A DNA stretch of 64,000 nucleotides from UBA3537 sp045561735. Lineage in GTDB: Bacteria > Bacteroidota > Bacteroidia > Flavobacteriales > Flavobacteriaceae. A program made the position numbers and the translations under genes. The notes beneath the pieces were generated by a model, which saw only the letters and a program-made list of their open reading frames with translations, was not told the origin of the DNA and did no database searches. Location of the stretch: assembly GCA_045561735.1 (NCBI GenBank), contig JBJKXC010000022.1, positions 1-64,000 on the forward strand, read 5' to 3'. Below are positions 9,507 through 18,815 of this stretch, one piece after another. Position 1 is the stretch's first letter, and every line of letters begins with the position of its first letter.

Positions 9507-10514
9507 TTACTTTTTAATGATTTTCTTGGAAATCACATTACTTCCATTATTTACTTTAAGCATATAAACACCTGATGCTAAATCAGAAATATCAATTTGT
9601 TGGGTATTAAAAACTTCTTTTTCTAAACGCCCCATTAAAGAGTAAACTTTTATATACTCGATGTTACTTACACCTGAAATCTTAAACACATTTGTTGCGG
9701 GATTAGGGTGAATCTTAACAATAGTATTGTTAAAATCGTTAATTCCCAATAATACCATACCATTGATAGAAAATGAATCATAACATATGTCTGCGCTGCT
9801 AAACTGAAATCTTACAGAGCGATCAAAAGTTGCAGCTCCAATGGTGAGTATATTTTCACCTAAACTGAGATCATATCCTTGACCTCCACTAGGGAAAAAG
9901 GCCCAAGTACCACTCGCTAGGGTCTTTCCCTTACGATATTGAGCACCACCTTCAGGTAAACTTGTTATATTAATTGTTACAGTTTGTTCAGCGCTGCAGT
10001 CATAATTGGCATCACCAGAAGAACAAGGTGCATAAACAAATGGAAAATTTGCATTAGCCCCTGAGCTAAACAGATTAGAGGAGCCAATACAATCTCCATC
10101 TCCATTTCCTCCCGCATTAGAGCTATCGTATAAAACTTCTCCATTGACAATTAGTGAATCGAACTCAATAGCACCACTGCTGAATTGAAACTTAACAGTC
10201 CTGGCAACAGAAATGGCAGATACAATAATATTGTTTATTCCTAAATCAAGAGGTTGTGGGTTTGAAACATAGTCTTGTCCAGAAGCAGTTGTTTTGAAAA
10301 CCCTATATGTAGCACCTTCTGGTAAGCTTGTTATATTAATTTGTAAGGTTTGTTCCTCACCATTATTTCCATCGTTTAAAAAACAACCTGCAATTACATA
10401 AGGGTAATTAGCATTGGCTCCAGTTGTAAATAGTCCTGAGGATTCAATGCTTGTCTGCCCAAATGAAAAAGCAGTAAAAAAAATTAAAAGCTGAAGTGTA
10501 GTATTTCTAATCAT
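9507..10514 (-). CDS. Secreted non-enzymatic protein with two tandem ~105-residue modules and T9SS domain
   Basis: The product has 335 residues with a signal peptide at 1-19 (ending FSFG-Q). Two copies of one module follow, at about 27-128 and 147-254. They share a start like SGANANFPFVYAPC, then INITSLPEG, then VKFQFSSGAIEFDS and a closing NG. The same module occurs once in the GH128-like enzyme downstream. A short Gly/Asp linker separates the copies, and residues 265-335 form a T9SS sorting domain (IKVYSLMG, ending in a Lys-rich tail). No catalytic motif is visible. The simplest reading is a cell-surface glycan-binding protein built from an unassigned carbohydrate-binding module. I do not recognise a named family for the module. 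Binding function is inferred from the architecture and the PUL context only. Confidence 0.75.
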   Translation of the reverse strand: MIRNTTLQLLIFFTAFSFGQTSIESSGLFTTGANANYPYVIAGCFLNDGNNGEEQTLQINITSLPEGATYRVFKTTASGQDYVSNPQPLDLGINNIIVSAISVARTVKFQFSSGAIEFDSLIVNGEVLYDSSNAGGNGDGDCIGSSNLFSSGANANFPFVYAPCSSGDANYDCSAEQTVTINITSLPEGGAQYRKGKTLASGTWAFFPSGGQGYDLSLGENILTIGAATFDRSVRFQFSSADICYDSFSINGMVLLGINDFNNTIVKIHPNPATNVFKISGVSNIEYIKVYSLMGRLEKEVFNTQQIDISDLASGVYMLKVNNGSNVISKKIIKK

Positions 10515-10519
10515 AATTT

Positions 10520-10843
10520 TTAATTATTTTTAAATTCTGACCATTTTTGCATTCTTTCTTCTCCAACAATGGCTTTCATTTTTCCATACAATTTATTGTA
10601 TACCTTTTTCAACTTAGCCTTTTTAATTTGGGGTTCTGCTTTGTGATTTTGACGAATTTCAGCGGCTTGCGTAAACCGCTCTAGTTGTACTGCATACACT
10701 TCTTCTTTTTGCAATTCATCGAGAGAAAGAACCTTTGCCATTTTACTCGTAAGTTTTTCAGCCATTTGTTCTGGACTGTTCTGAGAGAGACCTACATAAC
10801 AAAAACAAAGAAGTATGGCTGTTAAAAATAATTTTTTAATCAT
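10520..10843 (-). CDS. Small secreted alpha-helical protein, function unknown
   Basis: The product has 107 residues with a clear signal peptide (about 1-20, ending YVGLS-Q). The mature part is about 85 residues, highly charged (Lys/Glu-rich), without cysteine after the signal, and looks entirely helical. The spacing of LSLDELQKEEVYAVQLERF recalls Spy/CpxP-like periplasmic helical proteins, but no diagnostic motif is strong enough. It is separated by only 5 nt from the tandem-module protein, so it is almost surely in the same operon. It could be a periplasmic chaperone-like or stress-related companion of the PUL. The coding call is good because of the signal peptide and spacing; the function is unknown. 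Confidence 0.7.
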   Translation of the reverse strand: MIKKLFLTAILLCFCYVGLSQNSPEQMAEKLTSKMAKVLSLDELQKEEVYAVQLERFTQAAEIRQNHKAEPQIKKAKLKKVYNKLYGKMKAIVGEERMQKWSEFKNN

Positions 10844-10905
10844 TGTGTTGAATTTTAATATTAGTTAGTTGGTTGTAAATTACGAAAATATTAGTGTTTA
10901 TTTTG

Positions 10906-12327
10906 TTAATGAAATGAATTAATTTTTTCAACAGTGCCAGATTTCCATGTAATACCTGGTTTCCACTTAGGCGCTTTGACATTGTGTAAATATGTATCAA
11001 GGGACTTTTCTAAAAAATTACATTTTTCAGGATATGTTAATGCAAGATTATTTATCTCTTCAATATCACTTTGTAAATCAAAAAGTAAAAGTTCATTGGT
11101 ATCGTAAAATTTAATCAATTTTAAATGGTCCATTACAATCGAAGAATGAGCGCGTTTTAATGCAATGCCATTTTCGTAGGGTACGTGAAAAATAAGCCCA
11201 TCAAAGGAACGTTTGACATTGCTTCCTTTTTGAAGAAGAATGTTTTTAAAACTCCCTCCATCCAATGCTTCGTAAGTTGGCAATGAACCATCGGCCAAAT
11301 CTATAACTGTAGGCATTAGATCTGAAAATGTAATGGGTATTTTGGATTCAGACCCAGGTCTAATCAATGGGCCAGCGATTACAAAAGGAACTCTAATACC
11401 ACCTTCCATGGCATCCCACTTTCCTCTACTTAGAGGGTGGTTTGTAGCTGTTTTATATTTTGGTCTTGGTGGCATTACAGGAACCGCTCCGTTATCTGAG
11501 GTGTAAATCACATAAGTATTTTCTTCCAGCCCTAAGGCTTTTAAACGTTTTAACAACATTCCAACACCAGTATCTAAATCCTCTGTCATAGCTGCAAAAC
11601 CAGCGTTTTTTTGGTGTTTACCTTTTGGTTTAGATTTGTATTTATTCAAAGTTTCTTGACGCATCATGAGGTCAGAATGTACAGCATAATGAGATATTTG
11701 TAAAAAAAACGGTTGCTTGGAAGTGGCTTGACGCTCTAAAAAATTAAGTGCTCTTTGCGTTATACTGAATATCTTTTTTGGATCTTCGCTAATGTTATTT
11801 TGCCACTGTTTTTTATTGGCTCTATGGTTAAAGCCTCCGTCTTTATTACCAGTGACACCATCACTTTCATCATATCCTAGTACGGATGGATGCGCATCTA
11901 TGCCCCATTTGCCAAAATGTGCAGCCCTATAATTTGGGTTGATTGTTTTTAAAAGCTTGGGAATGGTATAAGGAGTTTCATGATGGATGTGTTTGGTGTT
12001 CATCCCCACACGAATCATTTTTAAACGGGCCGGTGTCTGTCCAAATTGAATGCTATAACGCGAGGGTGAACAGACCGGAGCACTGGCGTATGCCGAAGAA
12101 AACCGCATGCCGCGCTCAGCAAGTAACTCTAAATTAGGCGTCTCATGGTAATCACTTTTTGATTTAGGGTAATTGTCCATCATTTGTACAGAAGTTCCGT
12201 TCCATCCTTGATCGTCAGATAATATCAAAATAAAATTCGGAGGCGTCTTTGAAGCTTTGCTTTTAGCAGATGAGCAACTAAAATTCAGGCTAAAAATGAA
12301 ACAAAAGGAAATGAAAAGAATTCTCAT
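10906..12327 (-). CDS. S1 family sulfatase (arylsulfatase-like, probable lipoprotein)
   Basis: The protein has 473 residues. The N-terminus has a lipoprotein-like signal (SLNFSC, Cys18). The formylglycine motif is CSPSR with Cys86. NFILILSDDQGWNGTS and VIYTSDNGAVPVMPP supply the metal-binding residues, and GKWDAMEGGIRVPFVIAGP is a typical arylsulfatase stretch. The C-terminal domain is short compared with the other three sulfatases in the cluster. It follows SusD after 20 nt, so it is the first enzyme gene after the SusCD pair. It would desulfate oligosaccharides at the surface or in the periplasm. Subfamily and regiospecificity are not readable; it differs clearly from the other three, which suggests attack on a different sulfate position. 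Confidence 0.92.
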   Translation of the reverse strand: MRILFISFCFIFSLNFSCSSAKSKASKTPPNFILILSDDQGWNGTSVQMMDNYPKSKSDYHETPNLELLAERGMRFSSAYASAPVCSPSRYSIQFGQTPARLKMIRVGMNTKHIHHETPYTIPKLLKTINPNYRAAHFGKWGIDAHPSVLGYDESDGVTGNKDGGFNHRANKKQWQNNISEDPKKIFSITQRALNFLERQATSKQPFFLQISHYAVHSDLMMRQETLNKYKSKPKGKHQKNAGFAAMTEDLDTGVGMLLKRLKALGLEENTYVIYTSDNGAVPVMPPRPKYKTATNHPLSRGKWDAMEGGIRVPFVIAGPLIRPGSESKIPITFSDLMPTVIDLADGSLPTYEALDGGSFKNILLQKGSNVKRSFDGLIFHVPYENGIALKRAHSSIVMDHLKLIKFYDTNELLLFDLQSDIEEINNLALTYPEKCNFLEKSLDTYLHNVKAPKWKPGITWKSGTVEKINSFH

Positions 12328-12347
12328 CTTATGAATAGCTTATGGTA

Positions 12348-13943
12348 TCAATTTATATTTGAATTCGCCGCGGTTTCAGAAATGGGAATTGGCCATGTAT
12401 AATCTTCTGGCTGTCTTTGGCCGATGGCACCTTGAACATACTGACTTGATGTGGCTCCCAAAACATTGGAACAGTATTCATCATAAACTCCAAAGCGTGT
12501 GAGGTCGAAAAACCGATGCCCCTCCATGTACAGCTCCACAGCTCTTTCTTTTAAAAGCGCTGTTCTAAAAGCGTCCATTGACAATGACGCACCATCAAAA
12601 TTGGCCATACCAACACGAGATCTTAACGCATTAATATCTTGATTAGCTAAACCTGGATTTTGATTCAATTCCGCCAAGGCTTCCGCACGCATCAAATACA
12701 CATCTGCCAGCCTTATGATATGCCAATTTTGACGGCTCGTGTAGGGAGTTGTAGCACCGGTATCTATATATTTAGCTGTCCAAACCTGCCATAAAGTGTA
12801 AGGGTTTAAAGTTGGGTCTAATGGGGTGCCGATGTAGCCAGTACTGCCATTGTTTATTTGAAATATTCGCACTGTATTTTGGTATTCTTTTAAAATAGAG
12901 TTTTGAAATCTAGCGTCATTTTTATTTAAATGGAAATTAATAAAGCGGGGCTTTAATTTATTACTGCCACCAAATCCGGTGCCGCTTAAGCCTGAATTTC
13001 TTGGAGTAAAAAGATTTGAAACTGCAGTACCCTGACCTATTTCCTCTGATCCCTGAACATCAAATAACATTTCAGGATTATTCCCATTATCGGCATCAAA
13101 TATAGAAATATACTGATCTAAATTCCCACTGAGTATAAACCCACTGTCCAACAAAGCAGCATTGCAATGGTCAGCAGCCAATTGGTAATAGGCTGAAGGA
13201 GATTCAGATAACTCTAGATACTTATTGTTGCCTAGGATTCCGTCTAAAGCAGTTCGCTTACAAGAAGCCATCCGTAAATAAACTTTAGCCAACAACGCAT
13301 TGGCAGCAGCTTTGGTTACACGACCGATATTATTAATTTCTGTACCTACCATTTCATTTCTGTTCCAACAATCGCTGCTGGCTGCTTCTAAATCACTGAT
13401 AATAACATCATATATTTCAGAAATAGGAGAAACTGGAAGTCCTTCGTCATCCCCTGACTCAACTGGGACAAGTCTAAGAGGAACTTCTCCAAAACAACGA
13501 ACAAGATTAAAATAATGCAGTGCTCTCAAAAATTTGGCTTCACCTATGACTCGCAATTTTAAAGACTCGTCCATATCAATGTTAGGAACATTGGCAATGA
13601 CATTGTTGGCATCCCTAATGGCAACATAAATATCTTTCCAAATACCCTCTATATTGGGGTCCGTAGAAGTTACAGTTCCATTCTTAAAATTATTAAGTAG
13701 AAATGTTGACAATCCTTGATCTGAGGCTGCAAAAAGTGTGGATAAATATTTTTGTTTATAATAACCATTACCACTTTTTAAACGTGCATAGGCACTCGTT
13801 AAACCATCAATAGCATCCTCTGAGTTTTGATAATAATTATCCGTGTCTGTTTGAACAAAAGGTGTTTCATCAAGCACTTCGCATGAACTAACAAACACCA
13901 AGATCAGTAACAGTTTCATTTTAAACAATATTTTAACTTTCAT
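12348..13943 (-). CDS. SusD-like outer-membrane glycan-binding lipoprotein (PUL 1)
   Basis: The product has 531 residues of the SusD/RagB family. The lipobox ends in VFVSSC and is followed by EVLDETPFVQTDTDNYYQN, a typical SusD start. An internal start at 13919 (MKLLLIL) would give a shorter signal peptide and is equally possible. The C-terminal RagB/SusD part (DVYLMRAEALAELN, LLKERAVELYMEGHRFFDLTRFG) is complete. It would sit on the outer face of the outer membrane as the lid of the SusC transporter encoded just upstream (11-nt gap). The surrounding sulfatases imply a sulfated glycan as ligand, but the ligand cannot be derived from the sequence. Confidence 0.95.
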   Translation of the reverse strand: MKVKILFKMKLLLILVFVSSCEVLDETPFVQTDTDNYYQNSEDAIDGLTSAYARLKSGNGYYKQKYLSTLFAASDQGLSTFLLNNFKNGTVTSTDPNIEGIWKDIYVAIRDANNVIANVPNIDMDESLKLRVIGEAKFLRALHYFNLVRCFGEVPLRLVPVESGDDEGLPVSPISEIYDVIISDLEAASSDCWNRNEMVGTEINNIGRVTKAAANALLAKVYLRMASCKRTALDGILGNNKYLELSESPSAYYQLAADHCNAALLDSGFILSGNLDQYISIFDADNGNNPEMLFDVQGSEEIGQGTAVSNLFTPRNSGLSGTGFGGSNKLKPRFINFHLNKNDARFQNSILKEYQNTVRIFQINNGSTGYIGTPLDPTLNPYTLWQVWTAKYIDTGATTPYTSRQNWHIIRLADVYLMRAEALAELNQNPGLANQDINALRSRVGMANFDGASLSMDAFRTALLKERAVELYMEGHRFFDLTRFGVYDEYCSNVLGATSSQYVQGAIGQRQPEDYTWPIPISETAANSNIN

Positions 13944-13954
13944 AATTGATTGTA

Positions 13955-16900
13955 TTAATAATTAAGTCTTAATCCAAATATATAAGACTTTGTTCCTGGA
14001 TAGGTTCCAAAGTCCACCCCTCTTCTTTGAGGATTTTTTGTATATGTCTGAACCTCTGGATCATATCCGGGGTAATTCGTCCATGTAACTAGATTCTGCC
14101 CAGAAACATATAGTCGAAGTGATTTTCCATTTTTAAAATTAAAATTATAGCCAAGATTAATGTTTTTGAGTCTAAAAAATGAAGCATCGAATACCTGTCT
14201 ATCAGAAGGAGTATTGCGGTTTCCATTGTTAACAATAGCCGCCGGATGGGCTGCCCCAGTTGTATTTCCGACAGCCGGATCATAAACAAGGGTCCCGTTG
14301 GAATACGCTATTGGGGCTCTCCAAGAGTTTTCAAAAGAATCTGACAAGTGATTTCGGGTTCTAAAAAGGCCACTCAATTGCCAAGAATCTACCCAAAATA
14401 AGTCACCTCCTTTTTGGCCTGTAAATAGAAGGTTAAGATCCCAGTTTTTGTATTTAAATTCACTTCCAATGGAAAAATTATAATCTGGATTCGGATCTCC
14501 AATTTTAACATAATCTTCAAAATCAATGATTTGGTTTTCCGACGGATCACCAGAAGCATCGTAATCTACATGATGGTTCACATAATTAATTTCTCCGGGA
14601 GCCGCATTGGGAATGCCGCTGGCATTGGCTTGTTCCCAATTTTCAAAAATACCGTCAGTCTCGGCACCCCAAAATACACCCAAAGGTTGACCAACCATAA
14701 ACATAATTGGGCGGGCTTGAGCAAATCCTATAGATGGTCCTAATTGGTAATCTAAATTAGAATTTAGTTTAACGAGTTTATTTCTGTTAAGACTAAAAGT
14801 TGAATTCAAATCCCAACTAAAATTATCATTCTTAACCATTTCAGCTTGCAAACCAATTTCATATCCTTTGTTTTCTATTTCGCCAAAATTATCAACACGG
14901 GTAGCATAGCCATTTGAGGCCGGTAAATTTACATTTTGAAGCAAATCATAGGTTAATTTATGATATGCATCTAATGTAATATTAAACCTTGAATCAAACA
15001 TCCCAATATCCAATCCAACATTAAATTGATCGGTCGTTTCCCATGTTAAATTATCATTTTCAAGATTCTGTTCATAAAATCCTATCACCAATTCATCGTC
15101 AAAATTATAGCGAATCGGGCTCATCAGTGCTAAGGATTGATATGGAGAGATTGGATTACTTCCTGTTTTACCATAAGATAAACGAAGTTTTAAATTGTTG
15201 ATTTGCTTGATTCTTCTTATGAAGCGTTCTTTTGAAAGCGCCCAAGAGATGGCTACAGAAGGAAATATGGCACTTTTTTTATTTTCAGCAAACTTGGAAG
15301 AAGCATCAATGCGCGCATTGACATCAATAAAATATTTTCTATTGTAATTATATCCAACTCTTGTCAAAGCAGACAACAACCCAATTTCGCGATATTGAGA
15401 TATAGGGACAAAAATCTCATCTGCTACATTGAAATTATAGAAAGTTGTGTTGTCATTGGCAAATCCCGTTGCTTTATTAAACAAAGAACGGATGGCGTTT
15501 TGCTCATATGTTGTTACCAAGGTCGCATCAATTCTATGGGCGTTGAATCGATTTCTGTAACGAAGGTTCCCCTCAGCATAAATTTTTCTATTTTCTGAAT
15601 AAGACTGAGAAGCCTCCCCATTATTTATATAACCCCTTGTTGTATTGGTAGGGTAATAATTATCGCGGGTGTTTTTTTGATAATCAAAAGCGCCTCTCAA
15701 AGTAGCTGTTAGCTTTGGGGTTATTTTACCAACAATAGATAAGGCTTGTCTAAAAGTGAATGATTTTTTTTCATCAACAACATATTTTGCCAGAGTGTAG
15801 GGGTTTGAAATTAAATCCCCTTCGTTCAAGGCAGAATAAATATCATCGTTCTCCCCAGTTTCTAGCAAAGAATAAATAGGCTGAAATTGTAACAACTGAG
15901 ACACCACACTTTTTTGCATAAACACCTGTCCATTACCTACCGAGGAGGCATTACCCTTCTTGTGTGAAACATTCGTTCTGGAGTATATATCAATTTTATC
16001 ATTGAAAGCTTTTCTTTTTACACTTGAATTTAAAAAGACGCGTTTGTTTGTAGTATTTACAATCACCCCTTCTTGGTCAAAAATACCCAAACTGAGTGCG
16101 TAATTTTTCTTAAAGTCTCCGCCTCTGTAACTTAGATTATAAGAACTTGTTTGGGCTAATTGATAAGTTTCATCTTGCCAGTCGGTACTAATTCCAGTCG
16201 ACTCTGGATATGGAACTGAATAATCTTCAATTTCGGGATAATTATCAACGGTTAGGGCTTGTGAACCATCAAAGACACCAGCAGGTCTATCAGGGTTTGT
16301 TATTTCTTGGTAGATTTGATTTAAAGAACGTTGGTTCATATATGTTTCAAAGCCTGGGCCATCCAATACATTTAATTTTTCTCTAACCGTGGTGAGATAG
16401 CTGTCAAATGTAAAGGATATTTTATCTTTCCCTTTGTTCTTATTCGCAGACTTGGTAGTGATCAACACCACGCCATTAGCACCCCTTGCACCATAAACAG
16501 CAGTGGCAGCAGCATCTTTTAAAATCTCCATTTTTTCAATGTCATTGGGATTGATAAAGCTTAAAGAACTCTGCGCCCCACCCGAATTACCATTGCCTTC
16601 GGCGTCGGCAACTGGATTGATCGGAATTCCATCAAGGACATATAAAGGTTGGGTCCCACCAAGCATGGAATTCGTGCCGCGAATAGAAATACCGATTCCA
16701 CCCCCTGGTTCTGCACTTTCAGTCACAACAACACCTGCCACTTGACCTTGCAATAAACTCTCTAAAGTTGCGGCTCTGTTTTGCTCTAATTGTTCGCTTT
16801 TGAGCTGGGTGATAGAGCCTGAAAGATCTTTTTTACTGACATCAAAATAACCAACACTGATCGTTACTTCGTCCAAGGCATCAAGACTTGGTTCCATTAA

Positions 16901-17182
16901 AGCAATAACTTCTGATTGCTGAACTTCAATTTCAATGGTTTTAAAGCCCACATACGAAACAATTAAAACTTGTCCTTTTTGTGCAGTGATTTTAAAATTC
17001 CCATCAAAATCAGAGCTGACACCTGTGCTAGTATCCTTGATGATGATGGTGGCCCCTGCCAGCGGAATATTGGTTTCATTTTCAATGACTTTACCAGAAA
17101 CTTCAAAACTTTGAGCTGACAAAGTCATTGTAAATATTGAAACTATCAATATCAAAAGCTTCTTTGAATAATTATACCTCAT
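13955..17182 (-). CDS. SusC-like TonB-dependent outer-membrane transporter (PUL 1)
   Basis: The product has 1075 residues. A signal peptide (about 1-24, ending LSAQ) is followed by a carboxypeptidase-regulatory-like domain (about 25-105, with FEVSGKVIENETNIPLAGATI). A plug domain contains the SusC signature AAATAVYGARGANGVVLITTK, and a large beta-barrel ends in an aromatic C-terminus (FGLRLNY). It imports oligosaccharides into the periplasm using TonB energy, with the downstream SusD as lid. It starts 6 nt after the stop of the leading sulfatase gene, so that sulfatase and SusCD form one transcript. The length is standard for the family and no truncation is seen. Confidence 0.96.
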   Translation of the reverse strand: MRYNYSKKLLILIVSIFTMTLSAQSFEVSGKVIENETNIPLAGATIIIKDTSTGVSSDFDGNFKITAQKGQVLIVSYVGFKTIEIEVQQSEVIALMEPSLDALDEVTISVGYFDVSKKDLSGSITQLKSEQLEQNRAATLESLLQGQVAGVVVTESAEPGGGIGISIRGTNSMLGGTQPLYVLDGIPINPVADAEGNGNSGGAQSSLSFINPNDIEKMEILKDAAATAVYGARGANGVVLITTKSANKNKGKDKISFTFDSYLTTVREKLNVLDGPGFETYMNQRSLNQIYQEITNPDRPAGVFDGSQALTVDNYPEIEDYSVPYPESTGISTDWQDETYQLAQTSSYNLSYRGGDFKKNYALSLGIFDQEGVIVNTTNKRVFLNSSVKRKAFNDKIDIYSRTNVSHKKGNASSVGNGQVFMQKSVVSQLLQFQPIYSLLETGENDDIYSALNEGDLISNPYTLAKYVVDEKKSFTFRQALSIVGKITPKLTATLRGAFDYQKNTRDNYYPTNTTRGYINNGEASQSYSENRKIYAEGNLRYRNRFNAHRIDATLVTTYEQNAIRSLFNKATGFANDNTTFYNFNVADEIFVPISQYREIGLLSALTRVGYNYNRKYFIDVNARIDASSKFAENKKSAIFPSVAISWALSKERFIRRIKQINNLKLRLSYGKTGSNPISPYQSLALMSPIRYNFDDELVIGFYEQNLENDNLTWETTDQFNVGLDIGMFDSRFNITLDAYHKLTYDLLQNVNLPASNGYATRVDNFGEIENKGYEIGLQAEMVKNDNFSWDLNSTFSLNRNKLVKLNSNLDYQLGPSIGFAQARPIMFMVGQPLGVFWGAETDGIFENWEQANASGIPNAAPGEINYVNHHVDYDASGDPSENQIIDFEDYVKIGDPNPDYNFSIGSEFKYKNWDLNLLFTGQKGGDLFWVDSWQLSGLFRTRNHLSDSFENSWRAPIAYSNGTLVYDPAVGNTTGAAHPAAIVNNGNRNTPSDRQVFDASFFRLKNINLGYNFNFKNGKSLRLYVSGQNLVTWTNYPGYDPEVQTYTKNPQRRGVDFGTYPGTKSYIFGLRLNY

Positions 17183-17188
17183 TTTATT

Positions 17189-18691
17189 TTATTTATTCTT
17201 TTTAATATTTTTCTCTTTCAGTACCTTTCTAAGCCACCAATCGCGGTCGGCTCTGTACTTAAATTGAGCCTTTAAATTTTTAGCTTCTTGCCTAAGATTT
17301 AATTCAATTGCATCATATGCCTCTGAATTAATCAAGTTAACCATTTCTCCGGGATCATTTTTAAGATCATATAATTCATCAATATCATTTTTAAGAAAGG
17401 CGTCCACCAATTTATAGCGATCGGTGCGAACCGCAATCTGATTAGGACCCGCATAAGGCCAATAGGTATCTAAATAATATTCAAATAAAATAGAAGTTCT
17501 CCATTTATCTCCTGAACCCCCATTCAATAAATTTAACATGGAATCACCCTGCATATAGCCAGGAATTTCAACACCTGCCATATCCAAAATTGTAGGCGCC
17601 ATGTCAATGTTAAGACATTGCTGCTTTACAACCGTTTTTTGCTTTATTAATTTTGGATAGCGAATGAGCATGGGTACGCGCATGGAATTTTCATAAGCCA
17701 AACGTTTGTCATTAAATGTGTGCTCCCCTAAAAAATAGCCATTATCACTGCTGTAAATAATTACAGTGTTGTCCAATTCACCAAGAGCCTCAAGTGTTTT
17801 TAACACTTCTCCTAACGACTCATCTATGGCTGCGATACATCTTAAAAGATCCATATTTTTTTCATAATTGATGGGCCATTCCTGTTCTGGAAGTTCTGAA
17901 GGAATCGGAAGATTTTTTTTCCAATCAAAACCATATGTTTTTTTACGTTGCCACTCCGGTTTACCCTTAAAGGTTTCTTTGTGGGTATCATAAGGAGGGG
18001 GCGGTAAAACCGCCTCTTCATATAAATCCTTGTGCCTTTCAGCAGGCAAATGAGGCTCATGAACTGCCTTGTGCCAAAGATTCAAACTAAAAGGCTTAGT
18101 TGGGTCTCTTTTCTCATTTAACCAAGCAATCGCTTTATCAGTAAGAATATCAGTCATATACCCTTTTTCAATATATTCTTTTCCATTGTCATTAACAGGG
18201 GGATCTATGTATTTACCTTGACCTATAAAGCTATACCAATAATCAAAACCAGGCCGAATATGGTCTTTTCCTTTTTTATGGGCCATATGGATTTTACCAA
18301 TATGAGCCGTTTCATAGCCTGCGTTCTGTAAATGAACCGTATAGGGTGCAAAAGTATCCCAATTGGGATCAACATGTCTGTTGTTTTGATTAACGCCGTG
18401 AATGTGAGGGTAGGTGCCTGTTAAAAAACTGGCGCGAGAAGGTGAACAAATTGATTGAGTTACAAAAAAATTCTCAATATTGGCACCTTCTTTGCAAAGA
18501 CGGTCAATATTGGGCGTTTTTAAAAAAGGATAGCGGCCCATAAACCCAACAGCATCAAAAGGCTGATCGTCTACCAAAATAAATAAAAAGTTTGGAGGAT
18601 TGGCTGTTTCTAATAACTGATTAGACTGTGAATATAGTACGAAATTAGTACTTAGAAAAAAAACAAAAAAAGTAAGTAAAATACGCTTCAT
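17189..18691 (-). CDS. S1 family sulfatase, first gene of PUL 1
   Basis: The protein has 500 residues with a signal peptide (about 1-21, ending LYSQ). The formylglycine motif is CSPSR (Cys82), followed by ASFLTG. NFLFILVDDQPFDAVG and YSSDNGYFLGEHTFNDKRLAYE hold the metal and sulfate ligands. The C-terminal part ending DELYDLKNDPGEMVNL is intact. The general pattern is like choline-sulfatase/N-sulfoglucosamine-type S1 enzymes. It precedes SusC and follows a 124-nt region with a promoter-like box, so it is probably the first gene of the operon. Having a sulfatase ahead of SusC is unusual but not rare in marine PULs. Substrate position unknown. Confidence 0.92.
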   Translation of the reverse strand: MKRILLTFFVFFLSTNFVLYSQSNQLLETANPPNFLFILVDDQPFDAVGFMGRYPFLKTPNIDRLCKEGANIENFFVTQSICSPSRASFLTGTYPHIHGVNQNNRHVDPNWDTFAPYTVHLQNAGYETAHIGKIHMAHKKGKDHIRPGFDYWYSFIGQGKYIDPPVNDNGKEYIEKGYMTDILTDKAIAWLNEKRDPTKPFSLNLWHKAVHEPHLPAERHKDLYEEAVLPPPPYDTHKETFKGKPEWQRKKTYGFDWKKNLPIPSELPEQEWPINYEKNMDLLRCIAAIDESLGEVLKTLEALGELDNTVIIYSSDNGYFLGEHTFNDKRLAYENSMRVPMLIRYPKLIKQKTVVKQQCLNIDMAPTILDMAGVEIPGYMQGDSMLNLLNGGSGDKWRTSILFEYYLDTYWPYAGPNQIAVRTDRYKLVDAFLKNDIDELYDLKNDPGEMVNLINSEAYDAIELNLRQEAKNLKAQFKYRADRDWWLRKVLKEKNIKKNK

Positions 18692-18723
18692 TTATTTTAA
18701 AAGTTTATGAATTTGTAATATCT

Positions 18724-18731
18724 CAAATATA
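18724..18731 (-). promoter_or_regulatory. Candidate Bacteroidota -7 box ahead of PUL 1
   Basis: On the minus strand this reads TATATTTG, matching the Bacteroidota -7 consensus TAnnTTTG. It lies 32 nt upstream of the ATG of the leading sulfatase. No well-placed TTTG/TTG -33 element was found, so the assignment rests on one box in AT-rich DNA. Confidence 0.35.
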
Positions 18732-18815
18732 ATTAAAAACAAAGTATGATATGATAGTTTTGATTCAAAACACACAAAAAATGAGGCTTATCTCTTATTT
18801 ATATTAAAACATAAA

